Below, piece after piece: positions 8,615 to 16,387 of a stretch of DNA of 64,000 bases. Below the pieces are notes generated by a model. The model did not search any database. It was not told where the DNA came from and worked only from the letters and a program-made list of their open reading frames with translations. The DNA is taken from positions 1 through 64,000 of the forward strand of contig JAEWBN010000022.1 of assembly GCA_023391095.1 (NCBI GenBank), in the 5' to 3' direction. The position numbers and the translations under genes are program-made. This DNA is from Pseudomonadota bacterium. Lineage in GTDB: Bacteria > Pseudomonadota > Alphaproteobacteria > Rhizobiales > Devosiaceae. The number at the start of each line of letters is the position of its first letter. Position 1 is the first letter of the stretch.

Positions 8615-9122
8615 TCAAGCCACCTCATCGGGCCGTAGCGGAAACATGCGCGCCCGTTCGGCCAGCCAGCCCGTTTGTCGGACGGTTTGAAGGCCCAAGG
8701 CCACATTGGTCAGCCCCCAGAGGCCAGCCAGTTGCTCAAGCCCGATGCGAAGAACCAGCTTGGCGCTGCGACGCGGCCACCCACGCTCCTGCTCGATCTG
8801 CTGCAGGCCTTTGTCGTAGACGCAGACGTCGATCAGCACGCCCCAGCAGTCGGCGGGCAGGCGCCCAGCCAGTTTACCAAGACGCTGGCGAGCTTCAGCG
8901 GCCGTATCGGCAATGTCGACCTGCGGCGACGAAGTCCTGCCTGGCATTCGTGCGGGGATCGTAAGACATCGTCACCCTCTGGCGCAGTTGCGCGCGCTCA
9001 AATAGCCGCGACAAGTGGCGGGTCGCTTCCAGATGATGGTCGAGGAGAAATGTGTCTGGGCCGGCTTGCGCCAGCCTTGCCACGGCGTCCGGCAATCCGG
9101 CGGTCTGGCCAGCCTCACTCAT
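8615..9122 (-). pseudogene. DUF6456 protein gene, frameshifted
   Basis: Two overlapping frames together make one DUF6456-like protein. Frame one runs from ATG 9122 to about 8920 (MSEAGQTAGLPDAVARLAQ to NARQDFVAAG). Frame two continues from about 8915 to 8615 (VDIADTAAEARQRL, then WGVLIDVCVYDKGLQQIE and RGWPRRSAKLVLRIGLEQLA, the family core). The frames join around 8915-8927 (GCCGCAGGTCGAC on the coding strand), where one base appears to be extra. The start overlaps the stop of the upstream HTH gene as ATGAGTGA. This could be a real mutation, a sequencing error or, less likely, programmed frameshifting. The function of the family is not known. Confidence 0.65.
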
Positions 9123-9501
9123 GGGTTTGCTCCGCATCCTGAACGAGCATTTCGAGGCGCGTGACGTCGGCGTCGAAAACCGGGTCGTCACGCATATCCT
9201 CGATTAGGGCACAGGCGTATGAGACTGTAGTCCTATCACGGCGGAAGGCCTGGCCGATCGCAGTCAGCGTTTCGCCATGCACGACATGGGCTAGGTACAT
9301 CGCCAGTTGTCGCGCCCTCGCTGCAGACACCTGACAACGAGAACTGCTCAGCAGCGTCCGCAATGGAACCTTTTTTTCTTTTGCGACAATAGCTAGAGTA
9401 TGGGCGATATGACGCTTTTCGCGCATACATCCGCCAAACTCGCGCATATTGAATCCGGCACCGCGGTGCAAAGGCGAGGATTTGGAAAACGGCTGACTCA
9501 T
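9115..9501 (-). CDS. HTH protein with DnaA domain IV-like fold
   Basis: A 128-residue putative DNA-binding protein. The C-terminal half, ARQLAMYLAHVVHGETLTAI followed by GQAFRRDRTTVSYACALIED, matches the helix-turn-helix of the DnaA C-terminal domain, including the RDRTTV loop that reads DnaA boxes in DnaA. There is no AAA+ domain, so it is not the initiator itself. The ATG at 9501 is chosen because GGAG lies six bases upstream; an ATG at 9546 has no such site. It is translationally coupled to the DUF6456 gene, a pairing I recall from other Hyphomicrobiales. A regulatory or replication-linked role is inference. Confidence 0.75.
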   Translation of the reverse strand: MSQPFSKSSPLHRGAGFNMREFGGCMREKRHIAHTLAIVAKEKKVPLRTLLSSSRCQVSAARARQLAMYLAHVVHGETLTAIGQAFRRDRTTVSYACALIEDMRDDPVFDADVTRLEMLVQDAEQTHE

Positions 9502-9636
9502 GAGAAGCTCCGAGACATAGGATAATATTCCTATGTTTGATCCCAAAGCTAGTGGCGGGGATAACCCGCGCGAAGTGCCCGTATCTCAAGAGGAATCTGG
9601 ATGGCTAGCGACAGGTCTGCGAGCCACAAAAGCAAA

Positions 9637-9657
9637 CGGCCGCCTCGGAGGCGGCCG
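9637..9657 (-). terminator. Rho-independent terminator of mucR
   Basis: A perfect 9-bp G/C stem (CGGCCGCCT with AGGCGGCCG) and a three-base loop. On the minus strand it is followed by TTTGCTTTTG. It begins 24 bp after the mucR stop codon. Confidence 0.8.
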
Positions 9658-9680
9658 CATCAAATATCGGACGGATTAGA

Positions 9681-10103
9681 TCAGCTTGCCTTGCGACCGA
9701 GACCGTTATCCTTGGCAAGCTTGGAGCGCGTTGCCGAATAGTTGGGGGCGACCATGGGGTAGTCGGCCGGCAGGCCCCACTTCTCGCGGTATTCTTCCGG
9801 CGAGAGATTGTAATGGGTGCGCAGGTGACGCTTGAGCGACTTGAACTTCTTACCGTCTTCCAGGCAGATGATGTAATCAGGAGCCACGGATTTGCGGACG
9901 GGCACGGCAGGGCGGAGTTCTTCCACCGGCGCAGGCGTTTCGTTTGTCCGCAGGCCGCGCAGGGCGCCATGAACTTCCGAAATGAGCTTGGGCAGATCGG
10001 TCGGGCTTACAGCATTGTGACTGACGTAAGCAGAAACGATTTCGGTGCTGAGTTCGATGAGATCGGCATCAGCTGTTGGGAACGCGCCGGTATCGTCGTT
10101 CAT
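9681..10103 (-). CDS. mucR: MucR/Ros family transcriptional regulator
   Basis: A 140-residue regulator of the Ros/MucR family, zinc-finger or zinc-finger-like DNA-binding proteins that control exopolysaccharide, motility and cell-cycle genes in Hyphomicrobiales. The DNA-binding core runs from about residue 77 to 125 (CLEDGKKFKSLKRHLRTHYN). Of the four Ros zinc ligands, Cys80, His93 and His97 are present, but the second cysteine is Asp83, as in some rhizobial homologues. The start is ATG 10103, with GGAAGG eight bases upstream; the longer frame to 10142 lacks this. It has its own terminator and is separated from the mrp operon by 128 bp. Confidence 0.9.
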   Translation of the reverse strand: MNDDTGAFPTADADLIELSTEIVSAYVSHNAVSPTDLPKLISEVHGALRGLRTNETPAPVEELRPAVPVRKSVAPDYIICLEDGKKFKSLKRHLRTHYNLSPEEYREKWGLPADYPMVAPNYSATRSKLAKDNGLGRKAS

Positions 10104-10231
10104 TGGATCAACCTTCCATGTTTTTTTATTGGGCGGAAACAAGGGCAGCTCCCACCTACCTTCCTTACTAAGCCCCTGTTAGACAGTTCGCAACGGTCAC
10201 TGGCCATTTAACATGATAATACTGGGCGTAT

Positions 10232-10588
10232 TCAGGCCTTAGTATTTTCTTCGACAGTTGAACCAAACCCTTCAACTGAAGTGTCCTGGTGAGGTGAAAC
10301 TCCAGAAAGATAGCTGATGCGCGCCAGTAAATGGGCAGAAATCGGAGTCGTCAGAAGTAGAAACAGGACTCCGATTATTGCGCGCAAGGCGACTGCGGCA
10401 TCTTGGCTCAGCACGGCAACGGCGAGCAATATAAAGCTGCCACCCACCGTTCCTGCTTTCGAGGCGGCATGCATGCGCGTGTAAAGGTCGGGCAGGCGCA
10501 GGACGCCAATTGCGGCAATCAGTGCAAAAAGTGCACCGACGAGAAGCAGGATGCCGCCAAAGTAAATCGCAATGTCGGAGAAGGTCAT
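10232..10588 (-). CDS. mrpG: Mrp antiporter subunit MrpG
   Basis: A 118-residue membrane subunit with three predicted transmembrane helices and the MrpG hallmark LPDLYTRMHAASKAGTVG after the first two. It is the last gene of the mrpABCDEFG operon, overlapping mrpF by 4 bp (ATGA). The complex exchanges cytoplasmic Na+ (or K+ in some rhizobial Pha systems) for external protons. The tail after about residue 100 is hydrophilic and variable. Confidence 0.92.
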   Translation of the reverse strand: MTFSDIAIYFGGILLLVGALFALIAAIGVLRLPDLYTRMHAASKAGTVGGSFILLAVAVLSQDAAVALRAIIGVLFLLLTTPISAHLLARISYLSGVSPHQDTSVEGFGSTVEENTKA

Positions 10589-10887
10589 CGCCTCGTCTCC
10601 CCACCTTGTGGGCTGGCGCGCAACAGCATGTAGCGCGCCAGCGCCACCGTTGCGAGGAAGCCAAGAAGTGCCAGCGCGATCGCGATGTCGAGATAAAGTG
10701 TCAGCCCGGTCCTGATCGCAATCGCGCCAACAAAACCCATGCTGACGCCGGTCAGCATATCGAGCGCCAGGATGCGATCCCCCAGCGTCGGTCCGATGAC
10801 AATACGGACCAGGGTGATCAGGAGAGCCAGTCCCAGAATTACCAGGGCGGCGAGAGTGACCCAGTCAAGGAAGACTGCTGCGCTCAT
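10585..10887 (-). CDS. mrpF: Mrp antiporter subunit MrpF
   Basis: A 100-residue subunit with three transmembrane helices. The family motif GPTLGDRILALDMLTG follows helix one and is followed by a second helix containing GFVGAIAIRTGLTLYLDIAIALA. It overlaps mrpE upstream and mrpG downstream by 4 bp each, so translation of the three small subunits is coupled. Confidence 0.92.
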   Translation of the reverse strand: MSAAVFLDWVTLAALVILGLALLITLVRIVIGPTLGDRILALDMLTGVSMGFVGAIAIRTGLTLYLDIAIALALLGFLATVALARYMLLRASPQGGETRR

Positions 10888-11363
10888 GCAAAGAGCTCCT
10901 TGATTCGGCGTTCAAACCCGCCAGCGATATCCGCAATCAGCGCTTCCCTGTCCGGCGCCACCAAAGCGTGTACCAAAAGGAACCTGCGGTCGTCGGACAC
11001 GTCCATGCTGAGCGTGCCGGGGGTAAGGGTAATCATGTTGGCCAACAGCGTAATTTCTGCATCCGACTTCACGGTCAGAGGAACGCGAACGATGGCTGGC
11101 CTTATGACCTTATCGATATCGGGACGGAGCACCACCATGGCCACGCGAACTGCGCTGAGGACCAGCTCGTAGAGTAGGAACAGAACCAATCCAGCACCCA
11201 GCCTGAACCGACGCAGCGTGTTTCCCCCGACCAGTGTGTCCCGCAGCAACAGGACAGCAACGCCGCCAATCACTGCGCCGAAAATCAAATTGAGACCGGA
11301 AAAATTGCCTGTTGCGCCGGCCCAGATGAGCGCGAGGATGACGACAAGAAAGGCTGTTCTCAT
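10884..11363 (-). CDS. mrpE: Mrp antiporter subunit MrpE
   Basis: A 159-residue subunit with two N-terminal membrane helices and a cytosolic C-terminal domain. Family motifs include VVLRPDIDKVIRPAIVRVPL, LLANMITLTPGTLSMDV and the closing FERRIKELF. MrpE is needed for assembly or full activity of the Mrp complex. It overlaps mrpD and mrpF by 4 bp each. Confidence 0.92.
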   Translation of the reverse strand: MRTAFLVVILALIWAGATGNFSGLNLIFGAVIGGVAVLLLRDTLVGGNTLRRFRLGAGLVLFLLYELVLSAVRVAMVVLRPDIDKVIRPAIVRVPLTVKSDAEITLLANMITLTPGTLSMDVSDDRRFLLVHALVAPDREALIADIAGGFERRIKELFA

Positions 11364-12967
11364 GGTGCATCACCTCCCGTCGCTCCTGTCGCCGATACGT
11401 AGCGACCGGGGCCAAGTATGTCGGCAGCGCCCGTTTTTGCACTGGCCATCAGCGACGCCGGCAACAGGCCCGCGACAATAATCGCCGCAGACAATGCACC
11501 CGTCACGCCAAGGGCAATGCTGCCGCGCTGATCAAGGCGCGCCAGGGCCGTGTCCTGGTGCTCCGACATCTCGCCTTCAGGACCGGAGCGCCAGAAAATG
11601 TGCGCCCAGAGCCGCGTTCCTGCAATGAGGGTCAAGACGGCATTGATGAGCAGCGCCAAGACGAGGACCGTACCGGCCCATTCGCCCGGCCCGTCGGACA
11701 AACCGCGCTCGAAACCGGCTTCGAGCAGCAGCAGTTTGGGCCAGAAACCCAGGAATGGCGGCACGCCGGCGGACGCAAGAACAAGCAGGAAGAAGATGAT
11801 GGAGATCGGCGCGTTTGCCGCGTAAAGCCCGCCCATATACCGGCTATCGGTTGCCCCTGTGGTCTTCTCGACGAGGCCCACGACGAGATAGAAAGCGGTC
11901 ATCGTCATGATGGCGTGGAAGATATAAAGCCCCGCGCCTGCCACCCCGGATGCGCTCGGCAGGGCAATGCCTGCCATGACGGCACCAATGCCACCGATGA
12001 CAATAAAGCCACTGGCTCTGCGCAGATGCGTTTCGGCTATGGCACCGAGCGGAGCTATCACCAGGGTCAGCGCTGCCACCACCACAAGCACCGGTTCGAG
12101 CACATCGCGGCTTGCCGGCAGAATGGCGACCAGAGCGCGCAGCAGGGCGTAGGCACCGACCTTGGTCAAGAGACCCGCGAAAAGCGCTGAAACCACCGCC
12201 GGCGGCGTGTGGTAGGAGGCGGGCAGCCAGGCATTGAGCGGGAAGGCCGCTGCCTTCATGCCAAAAGCCACAAGCAGCAGTGCAGCGATCCCGGCCATGG
12301 GCGCAACAGGCGCAAGCGGCGCCACACGGATGATGTCGGCCATGTTCAGCGTCCCGAGCAGGCCATAGAGCAGGCCCAAGGACATCAGGAACAGCGTCGT
12401 CGCCAGGAAGTTGAGGAAGCCGTACTTCACCGCCCCATCCAGCTGCGTCGGATTTGCCCTGTTCGCCAGAAGACCGAACGATGCGATCAGCGTCACTTCA
12501 AACCACACATAGAGGTTAAAGATGTCGCCGGTGAGAAAGGCGCCGGTCACGCCGGCAAGCAGCAGCAGAACAGTGGCGTGAAAATTGTCGCGGCCATCAA
12601 GGCCTTTTCTTTCGATCTCGGCGTAGATAAGCGCAACGAAGGTGACCAGCGCGGCGGCTAGCGCAAACCCTGCCCCGAATATATCGGCGGTGAGGCTGAT
12701 CCCGAATGGCGGCAACCAGTTGCCCATGGTCATGCTGACCGGCCCAGCAACGATGACCGTTCGGAGAAGCACGACTTCAGCGGCAACAATGGCTGCAACG
12801 ACGAACAGGGCCCCGAAAAGCGGCGCCGTCTTGGACCGGCGCAGCACAAGCAGTGCCGCTGCACCCATCAGCGCGAAGACGATGGGCAGCACGATGACCC
12901 ATTCGGCGGCGGAGGTTGCCGTTGCGCGCATGGCCAGATCGAGATTGATGTCGGATCTTGCTGCCAT
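11360..12967 (-). CDS. mrpD: Mrp antiporter subunit MrpD
   Basis: A 535-residue polytopic subunit homologous to the proton-pumping NuoM/NuoN subunits of complex I. It has about 14 transmembrane helices, with the core motifs NLYVWFEVTLIASFGLLA, AFPLNAWLPASYHTPPAVVSALFAGLLTKVGAYAL and FHAIMTMTAFYLVVGLVE. The glutamate in YVWFE and the lysine in LLTKVGAY are the conserved charged residues of the ion-translocating half. It follows mrpC with a one-base gap and overlaps mrpE by 4 bp. Confidence 0.94.
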   Translation of the reverse strand: MAARSDINLDLAMRATATSAAEWVIVLPIVFALMGAAALLVLRRSKTAPLFGALFVVAAIVAAEVVLLRTVIVAGPVSMTMGNWLPPFGISLTADIFGAGFALAAALVTFVALIYAEIERKGLDGRDNFHATVLLLLAGVTGAFLTGDIFNLYVWFEVTLIASFGLLANRANPTQLDGAVKYGFLNFLATTLFLMSLGLLYGLLGTLNMADIIRVAPLAPVAPMAGIAALLLVAFGMKAAAFPLNAWLPASYHTPPAVVSALFAGLLTKVGAYALLRALVAILPASRDVLEPVLVVVAALTLVIAPLGAIAETHLRRASGFIVIGGIGAVMAGIALPSASGVAGAGLYIFHAIMTMTAFYLVVGLVEKTTGATDSRYMGGLYAANAPISIIFFLLVLASAGVPPFLGFWPKLLLLEAGFERGLSDGPGEWAGTVLVLALLINAVLTLIAGTRLWAHIFWRSGPEGEMSEHQDTALARLDQRGSIALGVTGALSAAIIVAGLLPASLMASAKTGAADILGPGRYVSATGATGGDAP

Positions 12968-12968
12968 G

Positions 12969-13346
12969 TTAGTAACTCAGCGGCGGCTGGGGACTGGCCG
13001 CCGGCTCAGCCAGCCGCATCGTGTCGGTATTGTCGGCATCGAGCGACTGGTAGGCGCGCAGCGCCAGCACCAGCAGGAAGCTGAACATTGAAAAGCCGAT
13101 AACGATAGCCGTCAGGATCAGGGCCTGCGGCAAGGGATTTGCGATGGCCCCGGCAGGGACATCCAACTCTGGTGGTATGATCGGGGCCACCTCGCGCATC
13201 ACACGCCCGGACACGAAGATCAACAGGTTCACGCCATTGCCGAATATCGTCATTCCGATCAGCATGCGGATCACGGATCGCGACAGCAGCAGGTAGACAC
13301 CGCTGGAAATGAAGAGCCCAACAAGGGCTGCCAGGACATAGTCCAT
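12969..13346 (-). CDS. mrpC: Mrp antiporter subunit MrpC
   Basis: A 125-residue NuoK-like subunit with three transmembrane helices. The family signature SRSVIRMLIGMTIFGNGVNL follows helix one, and DPLPQALILTAIVIGF appears here as NPLPQALILTAIVIGFSMFS. It shares one base with the mrpB stop and is followed immediately by mrpD. Confidence 0.93.
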   Translation of the reverse strand: MDYVLAALVGLFISSGVYLLLSRSVIRMLIGMTIFGNGVNLLIFVSGRVMREVAPIIPPELDVPAGAIANPLPQALILTAIVIGFSMFSFLLVLALRAYQSLDADNTDTMRLAEPAASPQPPLSY

Positions 13347-13774
13347 CAGAGGTCGTCCTCCTCGACTTCGCTGGCCAGAGCCAGCCCCACGGAGGTCAGG
13401 GCGCCGAACACCGTCAAGTAGACGCCCAGATCGAAAAAGAGCGGCGTCGAGAGCGGCACCACGGTGTCGCCCGCCGGCAGATAGAGCCAGATGCTGGTCA
13501 TGAACGGCGCCTCGATGAAGAGGCTAACAACGCCTGACACTCCGGCCAGCAAGACGCCTGCCCCGGCTATGGCAATCGGGTCCAGTCGCAGGGCCCGTCG
13601 GGCCGCCGGAACGCCCAAAGCCAGCGCCATCACCTCCATCGCGGCAGCGGCAATCAAGCCGCCGATAAACCCACCACCAGGTTCGTTATGGCCGCGCAGG
13701 CAGATGTAGAAGGAAAAGACCAGCATGATGCCCACGATGGTGGGCGCCAGCGTACGGAAGATCACCGTATTCAT
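13346..13774 (-). CDS. mrpB: Mrp antiporter subunit MrpB
   Basis: A 142-residue subunit with four membrane helices and the MrpB motif RGHNEPGGGFIGGLIAA near residue 26, plus DLGVYLTVFGAL near the end. The frame is open much further upstream, but that extension lies inside mrpA in another frame. The ATG at 13774 overlaps the mrpA stop by 4 bp and starts exactly at the family N-terminus (MNTVIFRTLAP). MrpB is a separate gene here rather than fused to MrpA as in some rhizobia. Confidence 0.92.
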   Translation of the reverse strand: MNTVIFRTLAPTIVGIMLVFSFYICLRGHNEPGGGFIGGLIAAAAMEVMALALGVPAARRALRLDPIAIAGAGVLLAGVSGVVSLFIEAPFMTSIWLYLPAGDTVVPLSTPLFFDLGVYLTVFGALTSVGLALASEVEEDDL

Positions 13775-16188
13775 GGCGACACCTTCTTGCTGCGGGTCCT
13801 TGGAGCTTTTCTGGACGGCGTTTTGGCTGGCGTCGGTCTGCGGCCCAGCCGCATGAGCGCCACGATGGCAATGCCCGCGCCCATGACGACAGAGATTTCG
13901 CCCAGCGTGTCGAAGCCGCGGTAGTCCACGAGGATGACGTTGACGATGTTGTGCCCATGCGCAATCGGCACACTTGTGGCGGTGAAGAAATCCGAAAGCC
14001 GTGTATCCAGCGTCCCGGTGAGAATGCGCATGAGCAGCAGGCTCACGCCCAAACCGCATGCAAGCGCCACCAACCCGTCCCGCAACCAGTCCTCCAGGGG
14101 TCGCGGGTCGCGGTCATCCAGCCGTAGCCGGGTCATCACAAAGGCCAGGATTGCGACGGACAGGATTTCGACCATGAGCTGGGTGAAGGCCAAGTCCGGC
14201 GCACCGAAAAGCAGGAAGATCAGCGCCAGCGCGGCCCCCTGCACACCCATGCAGAGAATGGCAACCAGGCGGGTCGGCGCAACCAGGACGACAATCAGGC
14301 CGATCGCGGCAAGGACAATGATGGCCCATTCATAGGGCAGCAGATCGATCGCGGCGAAGCGCTCGCCCCAATGGCCAAGGTCCTCGGCCGGCACGATCCA
14401 GCCCAGGCCTTCCAGTCCAAGCAGCGGCCAGAACAGGGCCACGGCCAAAGCCGCGAATACGATAAACAGATAGAGCTCGAGCCGCCCATGATGGAGCGTA
14501 CGTGTGACGGTCGCCGAGAACCGGATCAGGCCGAACATGACCACGTCGAAGACGCTGTCCGCGGTCCATCCGAGGGTGGCGCTGGCCCGGCGCAGCAAGG
14601 TGCGGATCATGTCGGCCTGACGGAAAACCACAAAGCCGAGGGCCCAGGTTGCCACCGAAAGCCATAGCAGCAGGCTGGTGGGGTCGATGACCAGAGACAG
14701 GTGCGCAGCAATTGCTTCGCCCGCGATGTTTGCGCCCGCGGTTTCCACCACATCGTGGCCCAGCCAGTCCGGCATCACGCCGAGGAGCACGGCCAATGCG
14801 CCCAAAACGATCGGCCCAGCCAGCATGTCTACCGGAGCCTCGTGCGCCGCCCTGGGCGTCTGCCGCGCTTCTCCGAGGAAGGGGCGGATCATGACCATCA
14901 TGGCCACCCCAGCGAGCAAGGCATTGCCCAAGACGAGGACAGCAAGCACAACCAGTGCGGCGGCATCGCCATTGAGCAGGCCAAGGTACATTTCTTCCTT
15001 GGCGAAATAGCCAATGGTCAGCGGCAGGCCGATCATCGACAGAGCAGCCAAGCTGGCGCCGATAAAGGTCACCGGCATCTTCTCGGCGAGCCCGCCCAAC
15101 AAGGTGATCTCGCGCGTGCCCGCTTCATGGTCGATTGCGCCTGCCACCATGAAAAGAGCGGCCTTGTAGAAGGCGTGAGCGAGGAAATAGACGATCACGG
15201 CCGCGATTGCCGCTTCACTGCTCAAGCCGATCAGCAGCACCAAGAGGCCCAGGGAGGCGATGGTGGTCTGCGCAAGGATTTGCTTGAGATCGGTTTCGCG
15301 GAGCGCGCCCAGCGCACCCCACAACGAGGTCACCCCACCGAAACCGACGAGAATGGTCGTCCACACCGGGTCCCCGCCCAGGACCGGGCTCATGCGGGCG
15401 AGAAGATAGACGCCCGCCTGAACCATCGTGGCGGAATGGAGAAATGCCGAGACCGGTGTCGGCGCTTCCATGGCGTTGGGAAGCCAGAAATGGAACGGAA
15501 ACTGCGCCGACTTGGTGAACGCAGCACCGACGAAGCAAAGGAGGACCAATCCATAAAGCGCATGCTCGCGGAAGAGGTCGCCCGTGGCGCGCAGCGCGCT
15601 CATTTCCCAAGCGCCGCCAATCTGGCTCGATAGGATGGCGGCCGCCAGCAAGAACATGCCGCCGATATTGGTGATAACCAGGGCCTGGATGGCGCCGCGG
15701 CGGGCCGCTTGTCGGCGATGGTCGAAACCGATCAGAAGGAAGGAAGTGACCGACGTCAGCTCCCAGAACAGGAACAGGACCAGCAAACTATCGGCAAGCA
15801 CCAGCCCCAGCATGGCGCCCATGAACGCCAGCATGTAGCCGAGGAACCGCCCCTGGTGCGGATGGCCATGCAGATACGCACCGGCATACAGCAGGATAAG
15901 GGTGCCGACACCGGTGATGGTCAGCGCAAAAACCAGGCTAAGGCCGTCGACAAGAAAGCTCAGCGACAGGCCGTAGGCGGGCACCCACTCGAATGAGACC
16001 AGAATAGTTTCGCCGGCAATGATGGGTCCGGCCAGACTAGCAAGAAAAGCGAAAGCAACAGCTGGCACCAGCGCCAGAACCCAGCCCGTGAACCGCTCGA
16101 AAACGCGATGCAGAAATGGCGCTACGCAGGCCGCAAGAAACGGAACTACGGCAACCAGAACGATGGATAATTCAGTGGACTGCCCCAA
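13771..16188 (-). CDS. mrpA: Mrp antiporter subunit MrpA
   Basis: The large 805-residue subunit, homologous to NuoL with an added C-terminal NuoJ-like part. The N-terminal two thirds carry the antiporter core (LFLFWELTSVTSFLLIGF, KSAQFPFHFWLPNAMEAPTPVSAFLHSATMVQAGVYLL, AHAFYKAALFMVAGAIDHE). The C-terminal part has the Mrp-specific helices around APDLAFTQLMVEILSV and DYRGFDTLGEISV. It is the first gene of the operon, read from the 16.2-kb divergent region shared with the oligopeptidase gene. A complete seven-subunit set is present, as needed for function in group 1 Mrp systems. Confidence 0.95.
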   Translation of the reverse strand: MGQSTELSIVLVAVVPFLAACVAPFLHRVFERFTGWVLALVPAVAFAFLASLAGPIIAGETILVSFEWVPAYGLSLSFLVDGLSLVFALTITGVGTLILLYAGAYLHGHPHQGRFLGYMLAFMGAMLGLVLADSLLVLFLFWELTSVTSFLLIGFDHRRQAARRGAIQALVITNIGGMFLLAAAILSSQIGGAWEMSALRATGDLFREHALYGLVLLCFVGAAFTKSAQFPFHFWLPNAMEAPTPVSAFLHSATMVQAGVYLLARMSPVLGGDPVWTTILVGFGGVTSLWGALGALRETDLKQILAQTTIASLGLLVLLIGLSSEAAIAAVIVYFLAHAFYKAALFMVAGAIDHEAGTREITLLGGLAEKMPVTFIGASLAALSMIGLPLTIGYFAKEEMYLGLLNGDAAALVVLAVLVLGNALLAGVAMMVMIRPFLGEARQTPRAAHEAPVDMLAGPIVLGALAVLLGVMPDWLGHDVVETAGANIAGEAIAAHLSLVIDPTSLLLWLSVATWALGFVVFRQADMIRTLLRRASATLGWTADSVFDVVMFGLIRFSATVTRTLHHGRLELYLFIVFAALAVALFWPLLGLEGLGWIVPAEDLGHWGERFAAIDLLPYEWAIIVLAAIGLIVVLVAPTRLVAILCMGVQGAALALIFLLFGAPDLAFTQLMVEILSVAILAFVMTRLRLDDRDPRPLEDWLRDGLVALACGLGVSLLLMRILTGTLDTRLSDFFTATSVPIAHGHNIVNVILVDYRGFDTLGEISVVMGAGIAIVALMRLGRRPTPAKTPSRKAPRTRSKKVSP

Positions 16189-16387
16189 ACTCTATTCCCG
16201 GTCCAAAGTCTGACTCAATGGTGCAAGGTGACCTTAACCATGCTGCCCCGGGGGACAAGCCCAATCGGCCGGCACCAGTTTTCTCATCCATGTTTTCAAC
16301 TGTTTCCGGACTGGCAAACCGGCTGTGGCGGGCCTATGTCCTTTGCCAGCACACATCTGCGGCGCCGCCGCGCACTCTGGAGTTCAC

